Shown here in pieces: positions 1-18,759 of a stretch of DNA of 23,113 bases. Origin of the DNA: Saccoglossus kowalevskii (Eukaryota > Hemichordata > Enteropneusta > Harrimaniidae); contig NW_003156238.1 of the NCBI RefSeq assembly GCF_000003605.2, positions 119,922 through 143,034 on the forward strand, written 5' to 3'. Each line of letters opens with the position of its first letter. The stretch's first letter is position 1. The position numbers and the translations under genes are program-made. The notes under the pieces are model-generated. The model did no database searches. It saw nothing but the letters and a program-made list of their open reading frames with translations, and was not told where the DNA came from.

Positions 1-238
1 CCCCCCCCCCCCCATCAAATGTTTTCCTCAAAATGCAGGAAATAGTGTTTCCGAGGGCCTAGATTTCAACAAATCTCGCCCCATAATGCAAAATGTTGTG
101 CCACCGCCCCTGAATATACATAGAAGATTTATTTCTTCAGCACCAAGGTTCAATTGCCATTGAAATTTATAAATATGCATAAAATACGTGTTTTTTTGTT
201 TAGGTAGTACGTATACTTGTCCACATCCTTGCAAGCTC

Positions 239-323
239 TATTTAAAACTACGCCACCAACGATTGTTTACAAACACGTTCGGACATCATCGGAAACCGTC
301 GAAGTAATTCGGGTGACCACGTG
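239..323 (+). promoter_or_regulatory. Candidate core promoter of the hnRNP A/B gene
   Basis: A TATA-like TATTTAAAA lies at 239-247, about 160 bases before the start codon, and a perfect E-box palindrome CACGTG lies at 318-323. No ATG occurs between about 250 and 406, so the stretch from roughly 270 to 406 reads as a clean 5' untranslated leader. The transcription start itself cannot be seen. Confidence 0.35.
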
Positions 324-406
324 ATTAATTTAACAGCTTCTGCATAGCATTTTCAGTGGCGTGTCTTTACACCTAACAAAGAGTACTTCGTCAAAAGACA
401 GAAAAA

Positions 407-9017
<8,611 letters not shown>

Positions 9018-9037
9018 ATACCCTACGATATCAAAAG

Positions 9038-9809
9038 GTAAGCTTTGAGACTTGGCATGACATAGTCCTGGAGATGTAGTAAAACCAAAAAAAGTTAGTT
9101 GCCATAGATCAGATCAACACGGTTCCCAAAATGGCGAATGCCATAAAAGCTTTATGGCTCGAAAATGACATGTTTTGTCAGGATTTTAATTTTTTTAACA
9201 GAAAATGCATAAAGACCTTAAATTTACTGGATTCCCTCTAGTTCTGGATAATTGTTTGTGGAGGATTTGAAACGAAACAGAATCCCATTTTTTTACAATT
9301 TTTTCTTCAGAGGAAGATTTATTTGGTTTAATTTTGGCTGATTAGATTTTGCAGAGATATTTACTAGATTTTTTAACACAACAGCTACTGAGACAATTTC
9401 TCCTATTCATTATTCATTTCAACTGTCAAAATTGGAAAGCATTCATTTCGTAGGCAATTTTAATTTTACTAGTTTGTGAAGAAAACAATACTGCATTCTA
9501 ATGTTAAATTTCAAGGATTCCCTAGTATTGAAGTTATATGTGAAATGAACAAATAAAAAACAAGGCAGGGGGTAATTAAGCAGTCTTCAATTAATGAATG
9601 CCGTTAGTGCTACTTCAAATCAAGTCATAAATTTATTACAGCAGACTTGTTAAATCAAAGAATCCAATATTTGTCAGATCTAATCTTTAATTTCTACTTA
9701 ATTATCTATTACTGCCTTTTCAAATGTTAATGTTAGTTACTTTTTTTTTTATTAGTCTGTCCGTGACTGTTGGTAACCATTGATTTCTCTTATTATGCAC
9801 GCATTATAG
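9038..9809 (+). other. Intron in the hnRNP 3' untranslated region (772 bp)
   Basis: The donor AAAAG/GTAAGC at 9038 and the acceptor GCATTATAG at 9809 bound a non-coding intron. Vertebrate A2B1 also has a 3' UTR intron used in autoregulation. The interior is AT-rich without visible repeats. Boundaries are inferred from splice signals only. Confidence 0.6.
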
Positions 9810-10255
9810 GACAGTCGATAGAAAGGGTCTTACATAGTGAGACAGATTTGCAGAGGATACCCCTATTATAGTCAGTATTGCCATAAACAGGAACCAGTCC
9901 ACAGATTTGAAGAACGCCCATTATTGCTGAACACAGAAATGTTGAACTATGACCCGATGAGACACTTAGCCAAGATGGCTAGCAGTAGATTTCTCAGTGA
10001 CATCGTCGGGCGAAGGCATTAGCTGCATTATTTGTATAAAAATGTTTATTCAAGGGGAAATTATGATATAAATTTTCATTTGGGGTTTGGGCGGTTTACT
10101 GTCCAACTACACAGAAAAACATTTCTTCTGGTAGATGTTGTATTTATCGAAAGTATCGTTTTACTTGTATAATCATGCTTAGCTTAGTTTTTATACTCTG
10201 TGGATTTGTAGGTTTCATATTAGTTTATTAGGAATAAATGCGAATGCCGAAGTCA
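9810..10255 (+). other. hnRNP 3' UTR exon and polyadenylation site
   Basis: This non-coding exon ends after AATAAA at 10233-10238, which is followed by a G/T-rich GGGGTCAGGTGTCTTTTT stretch. Its first 210 bases are less AT-rich than their surroundings and contain an open frame of 61 codons (9837-10022) without recognisable domain. The acceptor at 9809 and the A-rich signal fix the ends only approximately. Confidence 0.6.
10233..10238 (+). terminator. Poly(A) signal AATAAA of the hnRNP gene
   Basis: Canonical hexamer with a G/T-rich downstream element within about 40 bases. It is the most likely main 3' end. Confidence 0.65.
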
Positions 10256-10541
10256 GTTAGGGGTCAGGTGTCTTTTTAGCTTTAATAAGCCAGCAATTAA
10301 TTACGCCTTTATGATTCACATGTCTTTATATTTCAAAGAATATCTATTAAAAACCAGAATTTTTATCATAAATTGTTTCGTTGCGCGTTGTGCTAGCTTA
10401 TTATTGTCGTCGCACAATTAACGTTTGGTCCTATTGTGTGTAATAAGTATGAGAAGCATGCAGTTTGTTAGGTATAGCCCTCTCCTGTATGTATTTAATA
10501 GTAGCTCTTGTAAATGAAACTCCTCTGCATTTATACATGGC

Positions 10542-10798
10542 TCTCCTGTGCAGGAAATTTGCTTGGTGCATCGCACAGGTGCATCATGAGTTTCCTATGC
10601 TGGATGATTCATTTTGATGTGGAGCATTACAAGGTTACTTTGCACAGATGCATTGTGGGATTCCCAGGCTGATGATACATTTCGTTCTACAGCATTGCGA
10701 GATTACCTTGACCAGATGCATTGTGGGATTCCTATGCTGATTCCTTGTGTCCCTAGAGCCTTGCGGGATACCTTGTACAGCTGCATAATGGTGATTCT
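10542..10798 (+). repeat. Degenerate tandem repeat, about 66-71 bp, 3.5 units
   Basis: Units share CAGATGCATTGTGGGATTCC and GCATTGCGAGATTACCTTG-like words. Unit starts near 10624, 10692 and 10758 are 68 and 66 bases apart, and a more diverged unit precedes them at about 10553. An 83-codon open frame across it is a by-product. Confidence 0.7.
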
Positions 10799-10985
10799 TG
10801 TACTAAAATTTTCATTATTTCTGGGCCCTGATAATTTACTGCTTGGAAAAAATGTTATTACCTAGAAACCAGTGTTTATCCCTGAAAGCTTTCAGATTAT
10901 TTTTTGAACAAATAAATTAAAACATTGCTTTACTATCAGGAGTCAAAATACTCTGGTGCACACTGCACTATGCGCACAGATTATT

Positions 10986-11231
10986 AGCTAGTGCAAGTAA
11001 ACTCAAAATATAATGTGCACGCTGTGCATGTAGAAATTAACACATTTTCTCATTATATTCACTGAGTCTAAATTAAGTTCAACCAATATTGTAAGATGAC
11101 TCAAAAAATACAAATTCTTTCATGATCGAGAATCTGTAAATTTTATTAAAACTTTAAAATTGGTGGCCATGCATTTCACAACAAGTTAGTGCAGGTAAAT
11201 TTCAAATTCAACGTGCACACTGTGCATGCAG
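10986..11231 (+). repeat. Pair of 48-bp direct repeats, 198 bp apart
   Basis: The segments 10986-11033 and 11184-11231 are about four-fifths identical and both end in GTGCAC...TGTGCATG. The roughly 150 bases between them show no further similarity to what follows, so this is either an old tandem duplication or two fragments of one dispersed repeat. Confidence 0.55.
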
Positions 11232-11408
11232 GGGAAAAATTCTATTTCAATCTCTGACTATACAAATTAGATTTGGCAGTTTCCTCGAAAAACTGCTTGG
11301 AGCTTTGTCGGTCAAAATATATCTCCATTGCAATAACCCCTAAAATATTGGTGCAGTATTTGTAGAATCTTAGACACTCCTTTTTTCTGGGATCCTAGTT
11401 AGAAAACT

Positions 11409-12324
11409 ATTTTAAGGTAGAGATGCAGGTTCGTGGGCACTTTGGAGTGACAATTTTTTGTTTTGCTTTTTATTATCTAAAAAGTCTTAGCTATAGACTG
11501 TTGAAATTTTGTGGAATTGTGAATAATGGAACATACTCAAAAAACGATTTTAAAATATAGATAATAAGTGCAAAATTACCTCTTTTGAATGCTTAGCAAG
11601 ATTTAGCAAGGCTGTATAATAAAATAATAAAAAAAACATGGTGAAAAAAAGAAATGACGGGATCTCCATATTACGCACTGTATTTTACTTTTTACAAAAC
11701 GGTAATACATTTAACTTTGAAACTGTAACAACCATTTTAATTATGAGCATTAGGAAACTTCTTACTGAGTGAATTGTTATGCAAATTAGTAATTATCTCG
11801 GCTTCTTTTTAGTGCACATTCCAGAACTTTGAAAAAAAATAGCTCCTAGACTCTTTAACCTTTTGTTTTGAAATTTTCACAAATGATTGACAATGTGTTT
11901 ATCTTCAAAACGCTGGGAGCATTGTTTCTTGTTGAATAGTGTTACAACAATCATTCAGACAACTAGCCTGGGTGTTAATTTATGCATAAACTTGAAGTAG
12001 TGAAATTTGAGCTGCTGCCCTACAAAATTGACAACTGGTAGACAGTTTTCCAGACGGCGTTTTCTTCATAGTAAACAGATGTACTCATAAACCAATTTTG
12101 ACGGGAAACAGAAGCATGCTTTAGAAGCTAATTTTTTTAAAATCACTTTTGACCAAAAAAGCACATTTCAAACTACAGTATCCATAAAAATAAAATAACA
12201 AAACTTTAAAATTCATACAATAAGCTTTCCGAAAATAGAGTTTTGTGGACAAGGGAGGTCATCTCGGTTTCCTAATTAACTAATTAAAATACCTGTCAGG
12301 TAAACTGCATCTCTACCTTAAAAT
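11409..12324. mobile_element. 0.9-kb non-autonomous inverted-repeat element, TTAA-flanked
   Basis: ATTTTAAGGTAGAGATGCAG at 11409-11428 is the exact reverse complement of 12305-12324. If the element proper is GGTAGAGATGCAG...CTGCATCTCTACC, it is bordered by TTAA at 11412-11415 and 12318-12321, a TTAA-type target duplication. The interior is AT-rich with no open frame of note, so it would depend on an enzyme supplied elsewhere. The superfamily is uncertain because the ends do not begin with the CC typical of piggyBac. Confidence 0.65.
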
Positions 12325-12738
12325 GTAATTTATGGATCAACAAGAGATTAAAAAATGCACGATTCAAGCTTTGTGTATAAACTATAAGGGGATAAAAGGT
12401 ACCAGTAACAGGAAATTTCTTGTGAGCGAACAGGGTTAGAATTATCAATTCTAATTATATCCTAATTGTTTTAATGATCGTTAAAAACATAGGTCAATAA
12501 AATGGTCAATATGCAAAATATCATGCATTTTAGATAGGGGTCATTTTGATTTGCCAGTTTTGCATCCTTATCTAAGGCCCATGATTAAAGTAGCGAGCGT
12601 TTGATGATGGAGGATATTTTGTACCAGTTCGTCAAGTTGAAAAGTTTTGATGTAAAATGCCCATAACTACTTGTGATGAACAGTTTTGGATAAAGTTGTG
12701 GTCTGATATCGTAATAGTGCTAGTTACCTTACAATGAA
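12325..12738. other. Non-coding interval
   Basis: AT-rich, with no open frame, repeat or RNA structure that I can support. Words resembling snoRNA boxes (TGATGA near 12602 and 12673, CTGA near 12702) lack a terminal stem. Confidence 0.5.
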
Positions 12739-13480
12739 GGGCGTTAATTTAATCGTATATACCTATTACTGGAGAGGCAGTGGAGGGCGTTAATTTAATC
12801 GTATATACCTATTACTGGAGAGGCAGTGGGAGGGCGTTATTAGCCAATAGTTCAGCTACTTGCAGTGAAGAGATCGTTATATAGTTGATACAAGACAAGT
12901 TGTGAACAGTATTGATGCATTATAGTCCTAGCTCTTTGCAGTGAAGAGAATTTATAGTCAATACTGGATGAAGTGATGGACTTGTAGCATATTATATAGT
13001 GCTAGCTAATAGCACTGAAGAGCTTTAATTTAGTTATATACCTGTATATATACCTGTGTATATATACCTATTACTGAAGAAGTGGAGGGCATTTTAGCCA
13101 ATATAGTCCTAGCTACTTGCAGTGAAGATCATTATAGTTGAGACTGGACAAGTCGTGAGCTTTAGCATGTATATAGTGCTAGCTACATCCACCAAGCAGC
13201 AAAGTTAGTCGTATAGACGTACCGGAAGTAAAAGGCGTTAGACAAATGATCCTAACTACGTTACTCTGCAAAGAAAGTTAGTCAAACCCAGAGGATTTGT
13301 GAACAGTATTAACGTATATAGTCCTAGCTACTGGCACTGAAGAGCAATTAGTCGTGTAGACTTATTACTGGAGGAGATGGAGGGCATTATTAGCCAATAT
13401 AGTCCTAGCTACTGCACTGGATGGAGGGCATTATCAGTATAGCTACCAAGAAAGCCTGGACGGTTAACATGGTAGACAAC
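12739..13480 (+). repeat. Degenerate tandem repeat tract rich in TAG
   Basis: Opens with a 46-bp unit repeated almost perfectly (starts 12739, 12785, partial 12832). It continues as shuffled words such as ATATAGTCCTAGCTACT, GCAGTGAAGAG, GGAGGGCATTATTAGCCA and ATTACTGGAGGAG, each seen several times with spacing of about 50-150 bases. TATATACC/TGTG runs occur near 13035-13070. It is not coding in any frame because stop codons recur in the unit. Confidence 0.75.
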
Positions 13481-13680
13481 AAGCTGCGAGGACGTCTAGA
13501 CATAAACAAAACACTCATGTAGACAGAATAGCGGCAGCAGCAGTGTAGACTATAGACTTGTGGTATATACTATAGCAGGTAGACGAGAGTAGACCAATGG
13601 TATGCCACAAGATAGACAGCATAGACAATATACCATGCGATGCAATAGACCAGCTATTGTGTGTAGTATTACACAGGTAT
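13481..13680 (+). repeat. TAGAC-rich low-complexity tract
   Basis: TAGAC appears about ten times in 200 bases with no fixed period, continuing the TAG enrichment of the preceding tract. No gene is visible. Confidence 0.5.
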
Positions 13681-14023
13681 AGTGCAACGATAGTGAGTAT
13701 GAATTAACTTAGTCTTTATTTTGTTGTATTTGTAAGGTTACTTTATCATCAGTTTAAATTAGAACAGAGGAACTCGTGAGAATTAGCAGTAAGGGGAGTT
13801 TTAAGCATGCAGGAAAAACATGTTTTGTTTTTGCCATGTGTTATTTGTTATTTTTTCTTTTGTAGATGTGGGTATTCTGCATATTTATTAGTTCTGATCT
13901 TAACGCAAGATGACTGATGTCATTCCAATGTTGCTTCAGTCCAGTTTTTGGAGGTAAGTTATAGTTTCTGCAAGGGAACAATGTTAAGTACTTTAAAACA
14001 TGTCTTTTTTGTGAGCATGTCTC

Positions 14024-14331
14024 TTTAGCGAATTTAGTGAGAGAACTAATTCGCTAATTTAAGATGTCGCTAATGACTTCATTATAAATTCAAAATGGTG
14101 GCCATACAAAATCTTTTTTTCCACACACACTTTGTAAACACAGAAAACAATAATCTGGAGCGCTTCCTTATTACACTTGACAGTTTTTCTTTGTTTTTAT
14201 GGAGGTGATAACTGCGCATTAGTTTTAGCAGGCGACAGACAAGTATTGTGAAAACAGGAAATCAACAAAGACAAGAGATTCACTAAATCAACATTTCTCT
14301 ATTACGTCATTTAACCACAATTCGCTAAAAT
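14024..14331. repeat. Candidate degenerate inverted-repeat element
   Basis: TTTAGCGAATT near 14024-14034 is mirrored by AATTCGCTAAA near 14322-14332. TTAGCGAATT also forms a perfect local hairpin with AATTCGCTAA at 14048-14057. The interior is non-coding. The similarity is short, so the element call is weak. Confidence 0.3.
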
Positions 14332-14457
14332 AGTTTGTCACTTTTTCAACATGTTTTACAGTATTTTATTTTTTGATTGCATTATTTATTCTTTTGAATT
14401 CAATTTTGTTAGAAATCTGCTATAATTAAATACATGTTTGCAAATGGAAACTTGGTG

Positions 14458-14622
14458 TACTGTAAAATACTTTATTTTCACTTGGAATTGATTTTTGCTG
14501 AAGGAATGATTCAGTAGAAATAAAATCCAGCGTATATACCTTTTTGCCTATATTTTACATTCAAACTCAAAAATCACGCAAAAAGTCTATTCAGTGAAAA
14601 TGAATTCCGGCTAAAATAAAGT
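14458..14622 (-). mobile_element. TACTGT-family MITE, copy 1 (minus orientation, right end truncated)
   Basis: Begins TACTGTAAAATACTTTATTTTC and carries the family's repeated TTTTCRCTG/CAGYGAAAA words. Its right end stops at AATAAAGTA, where copy 2 begins, so the two abut end to end. Confidence 0.75.
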
Positions 14623-14985
14623 ACTGTGGAATACTTTATTTTCGCTGGAATTAATTTTCGCTGAAAAGGCTTTTCGGGCATTTTGTCTGGAATTTATTTT
14701 CACTGATTTTTGATGAGTTTAATGTAAAATATAGGAAAAAAAGTATATTGGGCTAATCTGCACTGGCTCGGAAGGTTGTAAATGATTAGCTAGTTTGAAT
14801 TTGCATAACAATACTGACAATGAACGTGCATTCAACGCCACAAGTTTTTTTGTTTTTTTTAGCCAATCAGAATTCATCTTCCGAGCCAGTGCAGATCAGC
14901 AGAGTATATTTGCTGAATTTTATTTTCACGGAATCATCCCTTCAGCGAAAATAAATTCCAAGCGAAAATAAAGTATTCTACAGTA
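14622..14985 (+). mobile_element. TACTGT-family MITE, copy 2, interrupted by another element
   Basis: TACTGTGGAATACTTTATTT at the left and its near-perfect complement ending CTACAGTA at the right. Removing the 153-bp insertion at 14750-14902 and one copy of its duplicated target leaves 203 bp, the same length as copy 20453-20655. TA at both outer edges fits a Tc1/mariner-type target, an inference from the ends only. Confidence 0.8.
14750..14902. mobile_element. Nested 153-bp MITE with 8-bp target duplication (hAT-like)
   Basis: The inverted ends share ATCTGCACTGGCTCGGAAG, preceded by GGGCTA on the left and CTGCTG on the right complement. AGTATATT flanks both sides exactly (14742-14749 and 14903-14910). 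Excising it restores the sequence expected from sister copies of the host element. An 8-bp duplication is the signature of hAT-superfamily insertion. Confidence 0.8.
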
Positions 14986-15205
14986 TTCAATTTTATTGAC
15001 TCTTCTGAAATATTTTGCTCTAACTTGCATCTTAATTTGTATTTTTCAGAATCTACAAAATGTCATGACGACGAGTGTTTTACGTAAGCTGAAGATTTCT
15101 ATTTTTGTAACCATGGAGATTCCCATCCCAGTGCGTAAGAAACTGACACAAGCACTGCCAACTTTTATCTGCTTGAATTTAATAAAATATATTTCCCTAT
15201 GTTTG

Positions 15206-16012
15206 TGTTTGTATTATGAATGTTTGGGTGAATAAGAGTTGTCAAGAGACATGAAAAGATAATACGTTGTATGTAAATTGAATTTTTTTTTTTTGTATTA
15301 TTCCCTGTACAGCTCTTACTGTAAATGCATTTATTGTTTACTGGTATTTCATTCCACTAATTCTAATTTAAATCCTCTAAATCAAAACCACCAAACACGT
15401 AAAGCAACCAGGAAAACTAGTCGTTTCCTCGATCTTTTCTTGAAATTAAAACAGTGAATATGCTCAATAGATTGAAATTAAATGTCAGTGAAAAAAAATT
15501 CTTTTACAGTAGGATTGTAATATGGAAATTATCAGGACAATTTTCTCCACGATGTTGAAGTTGTTACTGGTACCCACCGTAGAAACTCTTAAATTCAACC
15601 ACCTAATTACTTGGCTGATTTTAGTAATTTTGTTGACCTCCAAAATTTTGACCTTGTCGGAGTTTGCTTCCTTATTTTTACTTCCAAAATTTAAGTCATG
15701 TATGTGGATTTCTATTTTGACGCTGGAAAGTGTGTATAATTTTGTTTGTCATTGCGGTGCAACTTGTATATATATTGAATTTTTACATTTTGTATTAAAA
15801 AAACCAGACTGTTCCCCCCCTCCCACCAAAAAAACACTTGGAGGCGGCCGGAATTTTGGAGTTTTTGTGGTGTATTCGACGCTGGACTGGAATTTCTACT
15901 TTTTTGCCTTCAACCATGCATCAATAAACTTGCAACATCAAGAAAGACGCGTTTCCATCAGTGAAGTTCAAAAACTATAAACAGATGACAGGTGTTGATT
16001 CAATTAAGTGTT
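15206..16012. other. Non-coding interval
   Basis: A 152-codon plus-strand frame (15522-15980) is present, but it is AT-rich, lacks any recognised domain and has no splice or promoter context. A C-rich run occurs near 15816. No repeat family is identified. Confidence 0.45.
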
Positions 16013-16083
16013 GTGAAAAGTAGCCTGGTTACCTTCCTCTTATGAGTCTTTCAACTCCCCCTCCACGAAGTCTAAATTTTATT

Positions 16084-16259
16084 TACTGTGGAATACTTTA
16101 TTTTCGCTTGTAATTTATTTTTGCTGAATAATAATTCCGTGAAAATAAAATCCAGCGAATATACGTTTTTCCTATATTTCACGTTATACTCATCAAAAAT
16201 CAGTGAAAACAAATAACATACAAAATGCCTTTTCAGCGAAAATATAGTATTCCACAGTA
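16084..16259 (-). mobile_element. TACTGT-family MITE, copy 3 (short subtype)
   Basis: Ends TACTGTGGAATACTTTATTT and its complement ending CCACAGTA. It is 176 bp, in reverse orientation to the copies at 20453 and 21583. Relative to them it lacks about 18 bases near the right end, between two CAGCGAAAAT words, as expected of recombination or slippage between short direct repeats. Confidence 0.8.
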
Positions 16260-16360
16260 TTCCAACATCACTAAGAATTGGGTGTTTGAGCTGTGCAACT
16301 GTTGGCTAATGGAGCAAGTGCAAGGAACACAACTGTCGTCCTTTGATTAAAAAATTAGCA

Positions 16361-16532
16361 TACTGTAGTATACTTTATTTTCGCTCGGAATTTATTTTCG
16401 CTGAAAGAATGATTCCGTGAAAATAAAATTCAGCGAATATACTTTTTTCCTATATTTCAAAAATCAGTGAAAATAAAATCCATACAAAACAACCAAAAAG
16501 CCTTTTCAGCGAAAATAAAGTATTTCACAGTA
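16361..16532 (-). mobile_element. TACTGT-family MITE, copy 4 (short subtype)
   Basis: 172 bp, same orientation as copy 3 and the same deletion between CAGCGAAAAT words, so the two share a deleted ancestor or one arose from the other. Ends are TACTGTAGTATACTTTATTT and TATTTCACAGTA. Confidence 0.8.
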
Positions 16533-16822
16533 TTCAGATTGTTATGACACTATATTTACCAGCCAATCCTAATCAGTCATCTACCGACTGTAATTGGGAT
16601 CTAGATATGTGCAGACCATCATGGAGATGGAAGATGAATGAAAACCCACAAAATGAAAGGAAGGTAACAGACTACTTTCCGCAATACTGTACCCAGGCTA
16701 TTGAGAACCCTCCCCGACTTTAGCGATTTGAGTGACTGGATTACTATTGATTGAAAAATAATATTCAGGGTTTCTCTGGCGTCTGATAATCATGTGTAAA
16801 GCCCTTGTATATGAAGTAAATA

Positions 16823-17542
16823 AAGGTCACACATCCTGGCACTTGAGGAAGCCCCTTAAGGTCGCACATCCTGGCACTTGAGGAAGCCCCTTAAGGTCGC
16901 ACATCCTGGCACTTGAAGCCCCTTAAGGTTGCACATCTTGGCACTTGAGGAAGCCCCTTAAGGTCGCACATCCTAGCATTTGAGGAAGCCCCTTAAGGTT
17001 ACACATCTTGGCACTTGAGGAAGCCCCTTAAGGTTACACATCTTGGCACTTGAGGAAGCCCCTTAAGGTCGCACATCCTGGCACTTGAGGAAGCCCCTTA
17101 AGGTCGCACATCCTGGCATTTGAGGAAGCCCCTTAAGGTCACACATCCTGGCACTTGAGGAAGCCCCTTAAGGTCGCACATCTTGGCACTTGAGGAAGCC
17201 CCTTAAGGTCGCACATCTTGGCACTTGAGGAAGCCTCTTAAGGTCGCACATCTTGGCACTTGAGGAAGCCCCTTAAGGTCGCACATTCTGGCACTTGAGG
17301 AAGCCCCTAAAGGTTGCACATCCTGGCACTTGAGGAAGCCCCTTAAGGTCGCACATCCTGGCATTTGAGGAAGCCCCTTAAGGTGGCACATCCTGGCACT
17401 TGAGGAAGCCCCTTAAGGTCGCACATCCTGGCACTTGAGGAAGCCCCTTAAGGTCGCACATCTTGGCACTTGAGGAAGCCCCTAAAGGTCGCACATTCTG
17501 GCACTTGAGGAAGCCCCTAAAGGTCGCACATCCTGGCACTTG
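16823..17542 (+). repeat. Minisatellite, 35-bp unit, about 20.6 copies
   Basis: The unit contains AAGGTCGCACATCCTGG, then CACTTGAGGAAGCCCCTT. Copies differ by a few substitutions (TCG/TTG/TTA/TCA before CACATC, CCTGG/CTTGG, CACTTG/CATTTG), and one unit near 16893 lacks about three bases of GAGGAA. Because 35 is not a multiple of three, long minus-strand open frames across it are artefacts. There are no spacers, so it is not CRISPR. Confidence 0.95.
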
Positions 17543-18759
17543 TGTACATTGTTATATCTGTACTGTTTATTAATTGCCAATACTATCATCCTCGACAGGC
17601 AGGTTTGATACAACATTCCACGGCCCTTCAAGTTTCTGAATAATACAAAAAATAGAAATCCATGCTTGCAAGGCAGATACAAAGTAATGTTGAGGGCGGT
17701 ATATAAAAATTGGATTCTGTGAATGGATGTGCTGCAAAGATTACCCAGAATGCACTTGTCATTCAGATACGAACCTCCAAACTGTTGTACAAAGAATATT
17801 CACTGAAATTCTCCTATTTTTAGACTAAATCATTTTAAATATACTGTATTCTCCCGACTTTTTCAGTCTAGCAACCTCAATCAGGGAAAACAGTCAAAAA
17901 CTTGTGCTTTGGACTAGTTGTTGAGACTCCTGAACAGTGCAAACGCCTCAGAATAGACAAGTCTTGGAAATAACGCATCAGACCAAGATTTATGGAAGAA
18001 TTATAAAATTTCCACGGCCACTGCTACACCAGTCTAACTGAAATCATTGAAATTTCACTTATTTTTACCATGGAAACATCAAAGTATTTTATGCAAGCCC
18101 ATATGCTACTGAAGAAACAAATACTAGCACAGTATGCTTATAAAACATATCGCTTCGTAAGACATTGGTGGTACACTCACAAATAACAGAATGTATTCTA
18201 TTCTCATTTACAAAAACAATGAAAGAGTCACTACATCAAACGGGTCGACCTCTACCCTGGGTGACTCAATTGGAAGGCCAATTCCACTGGCCGAGATTCA
18301 TTCACTAATGAATACGACTTTGGGGGAACCTTGGTTAAGGTCTGCAGGTGCTTGTGTTCGACCGAGCCTGGTTGACGCCAGGATAGCGCATTAAAATTGC
18401 CTTTTGATAGACAGCTGGCCACACAGCCCTGTCATGTAGTCCCAAACAAGAATATGACTTCTGTGGAAAAATGTGTCAGCACTAGCACTTGCAACATAGA
18501 TTTTGTGTTTTACTTTGCAAGTTGCTCAAAACTTTGAACATTATAGCACGCAGTCTTAGGTATACTGATTTTCTATGGATATCCCCAGCCACAACTTTCC
18601 ATCAAACTTCAAATTCAATTCACAATAGCAATGAATAAATTTGGTGCTTAAAGGCCCTGGCAAATCTTCTATTTACCGTATGTATCACACTAGAACAAAA
18701 CCCGTCCATGAATGCAGATCCTTAACAAATTTTGCATTTCGATTTCCACAGCTAAACCA
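17543..18759. other. Interval without a gene
   Basis: I find no convincing gene. The segment 17847-17940 resembles 22180-22289 (see repeat entries). A less AT-rich patch at 18235-18390 holds a 67-codon frame without a known domain. It resembles no RNA gene I can name. Confidence 0.5.
17847..17940 (+). repeat. Dispersed repeat fragment, related to 22180-22289
   Basis: AGTTGTTGAGACTCCTGAAC at 17917-17936 recurs with a two-base difference at 22263-22284, and upstream bases (AATCA, GGGAAAAC or GGTGAAAAC) also align. This indicates two fragments of one interspersed family. Confidence 0.5.

Larger units (their letters stand above)
13866..15205 (+). ncRNA. Possible spliced non-coding transcript (two exons plus poly(A) signal)
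   Basis: A strong acceptor (TTTTTTCTTTTGTAG, ending 13865) and a strong donor (GAG/GTAAGT at 13954) bound an 88-base exon, 13866-13953. A second strong acceptor (TTTGTATTTTTCAG, ending about 15049) opens a terminal exon with AATAAA at 15181-15186 and a GT-rich stretch after it. Joining them leaves only a 20-codon frame from the ATG at 13908, so no convincing protein results. It could be an independent lncRNA, an extended 3' isoform of the hnRNP gene, or coincidence. A 5' exon within the TAG-rich tract is possible (GTAAGG at 13732). Confidence 0.25.
16013..16682. repeat. Inverted repeat enclosing two MITE copies
   Basis: AAAGTAGCCTGGTTACCTTCC near 16016-16038 pairs imperfectly with GGAAGGTAACAGACTACTTT near 16659-16680. 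The two TACTGT-family copies at 16084 and 16361 lie inside. It could be a larger element hit twice by the MITE. No target duplication was found. Confidence 0.4.

Noticed and set aside
12600-12706. Possible C/D-box snoRNA (TGATGA and CTGA words)
   Set aside because: No terminal stem pairs the ends, and spacing of the inner boxes is poor.
15522-15980. 152-codon plus-strand open frame
   Set aside because: Composition is that of AT-rich noise (Leu, Ile, Phe, Lys), with no family match, promoter or splice context. It remains a weak possibility only.
16823-17542. CRISPR array
   Set aside because: Units are contiguous 35-bp direct repeats without unique spacers, in an animal genome.
18191-18394. 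67-codon open frame and a TTCGA-containing stem resembling a tRNA T-arm
   Set aside because: No acceptor or anticodon arm can be drawn around TTCGA, the loop is the wrong size, and the frame has no known domain.
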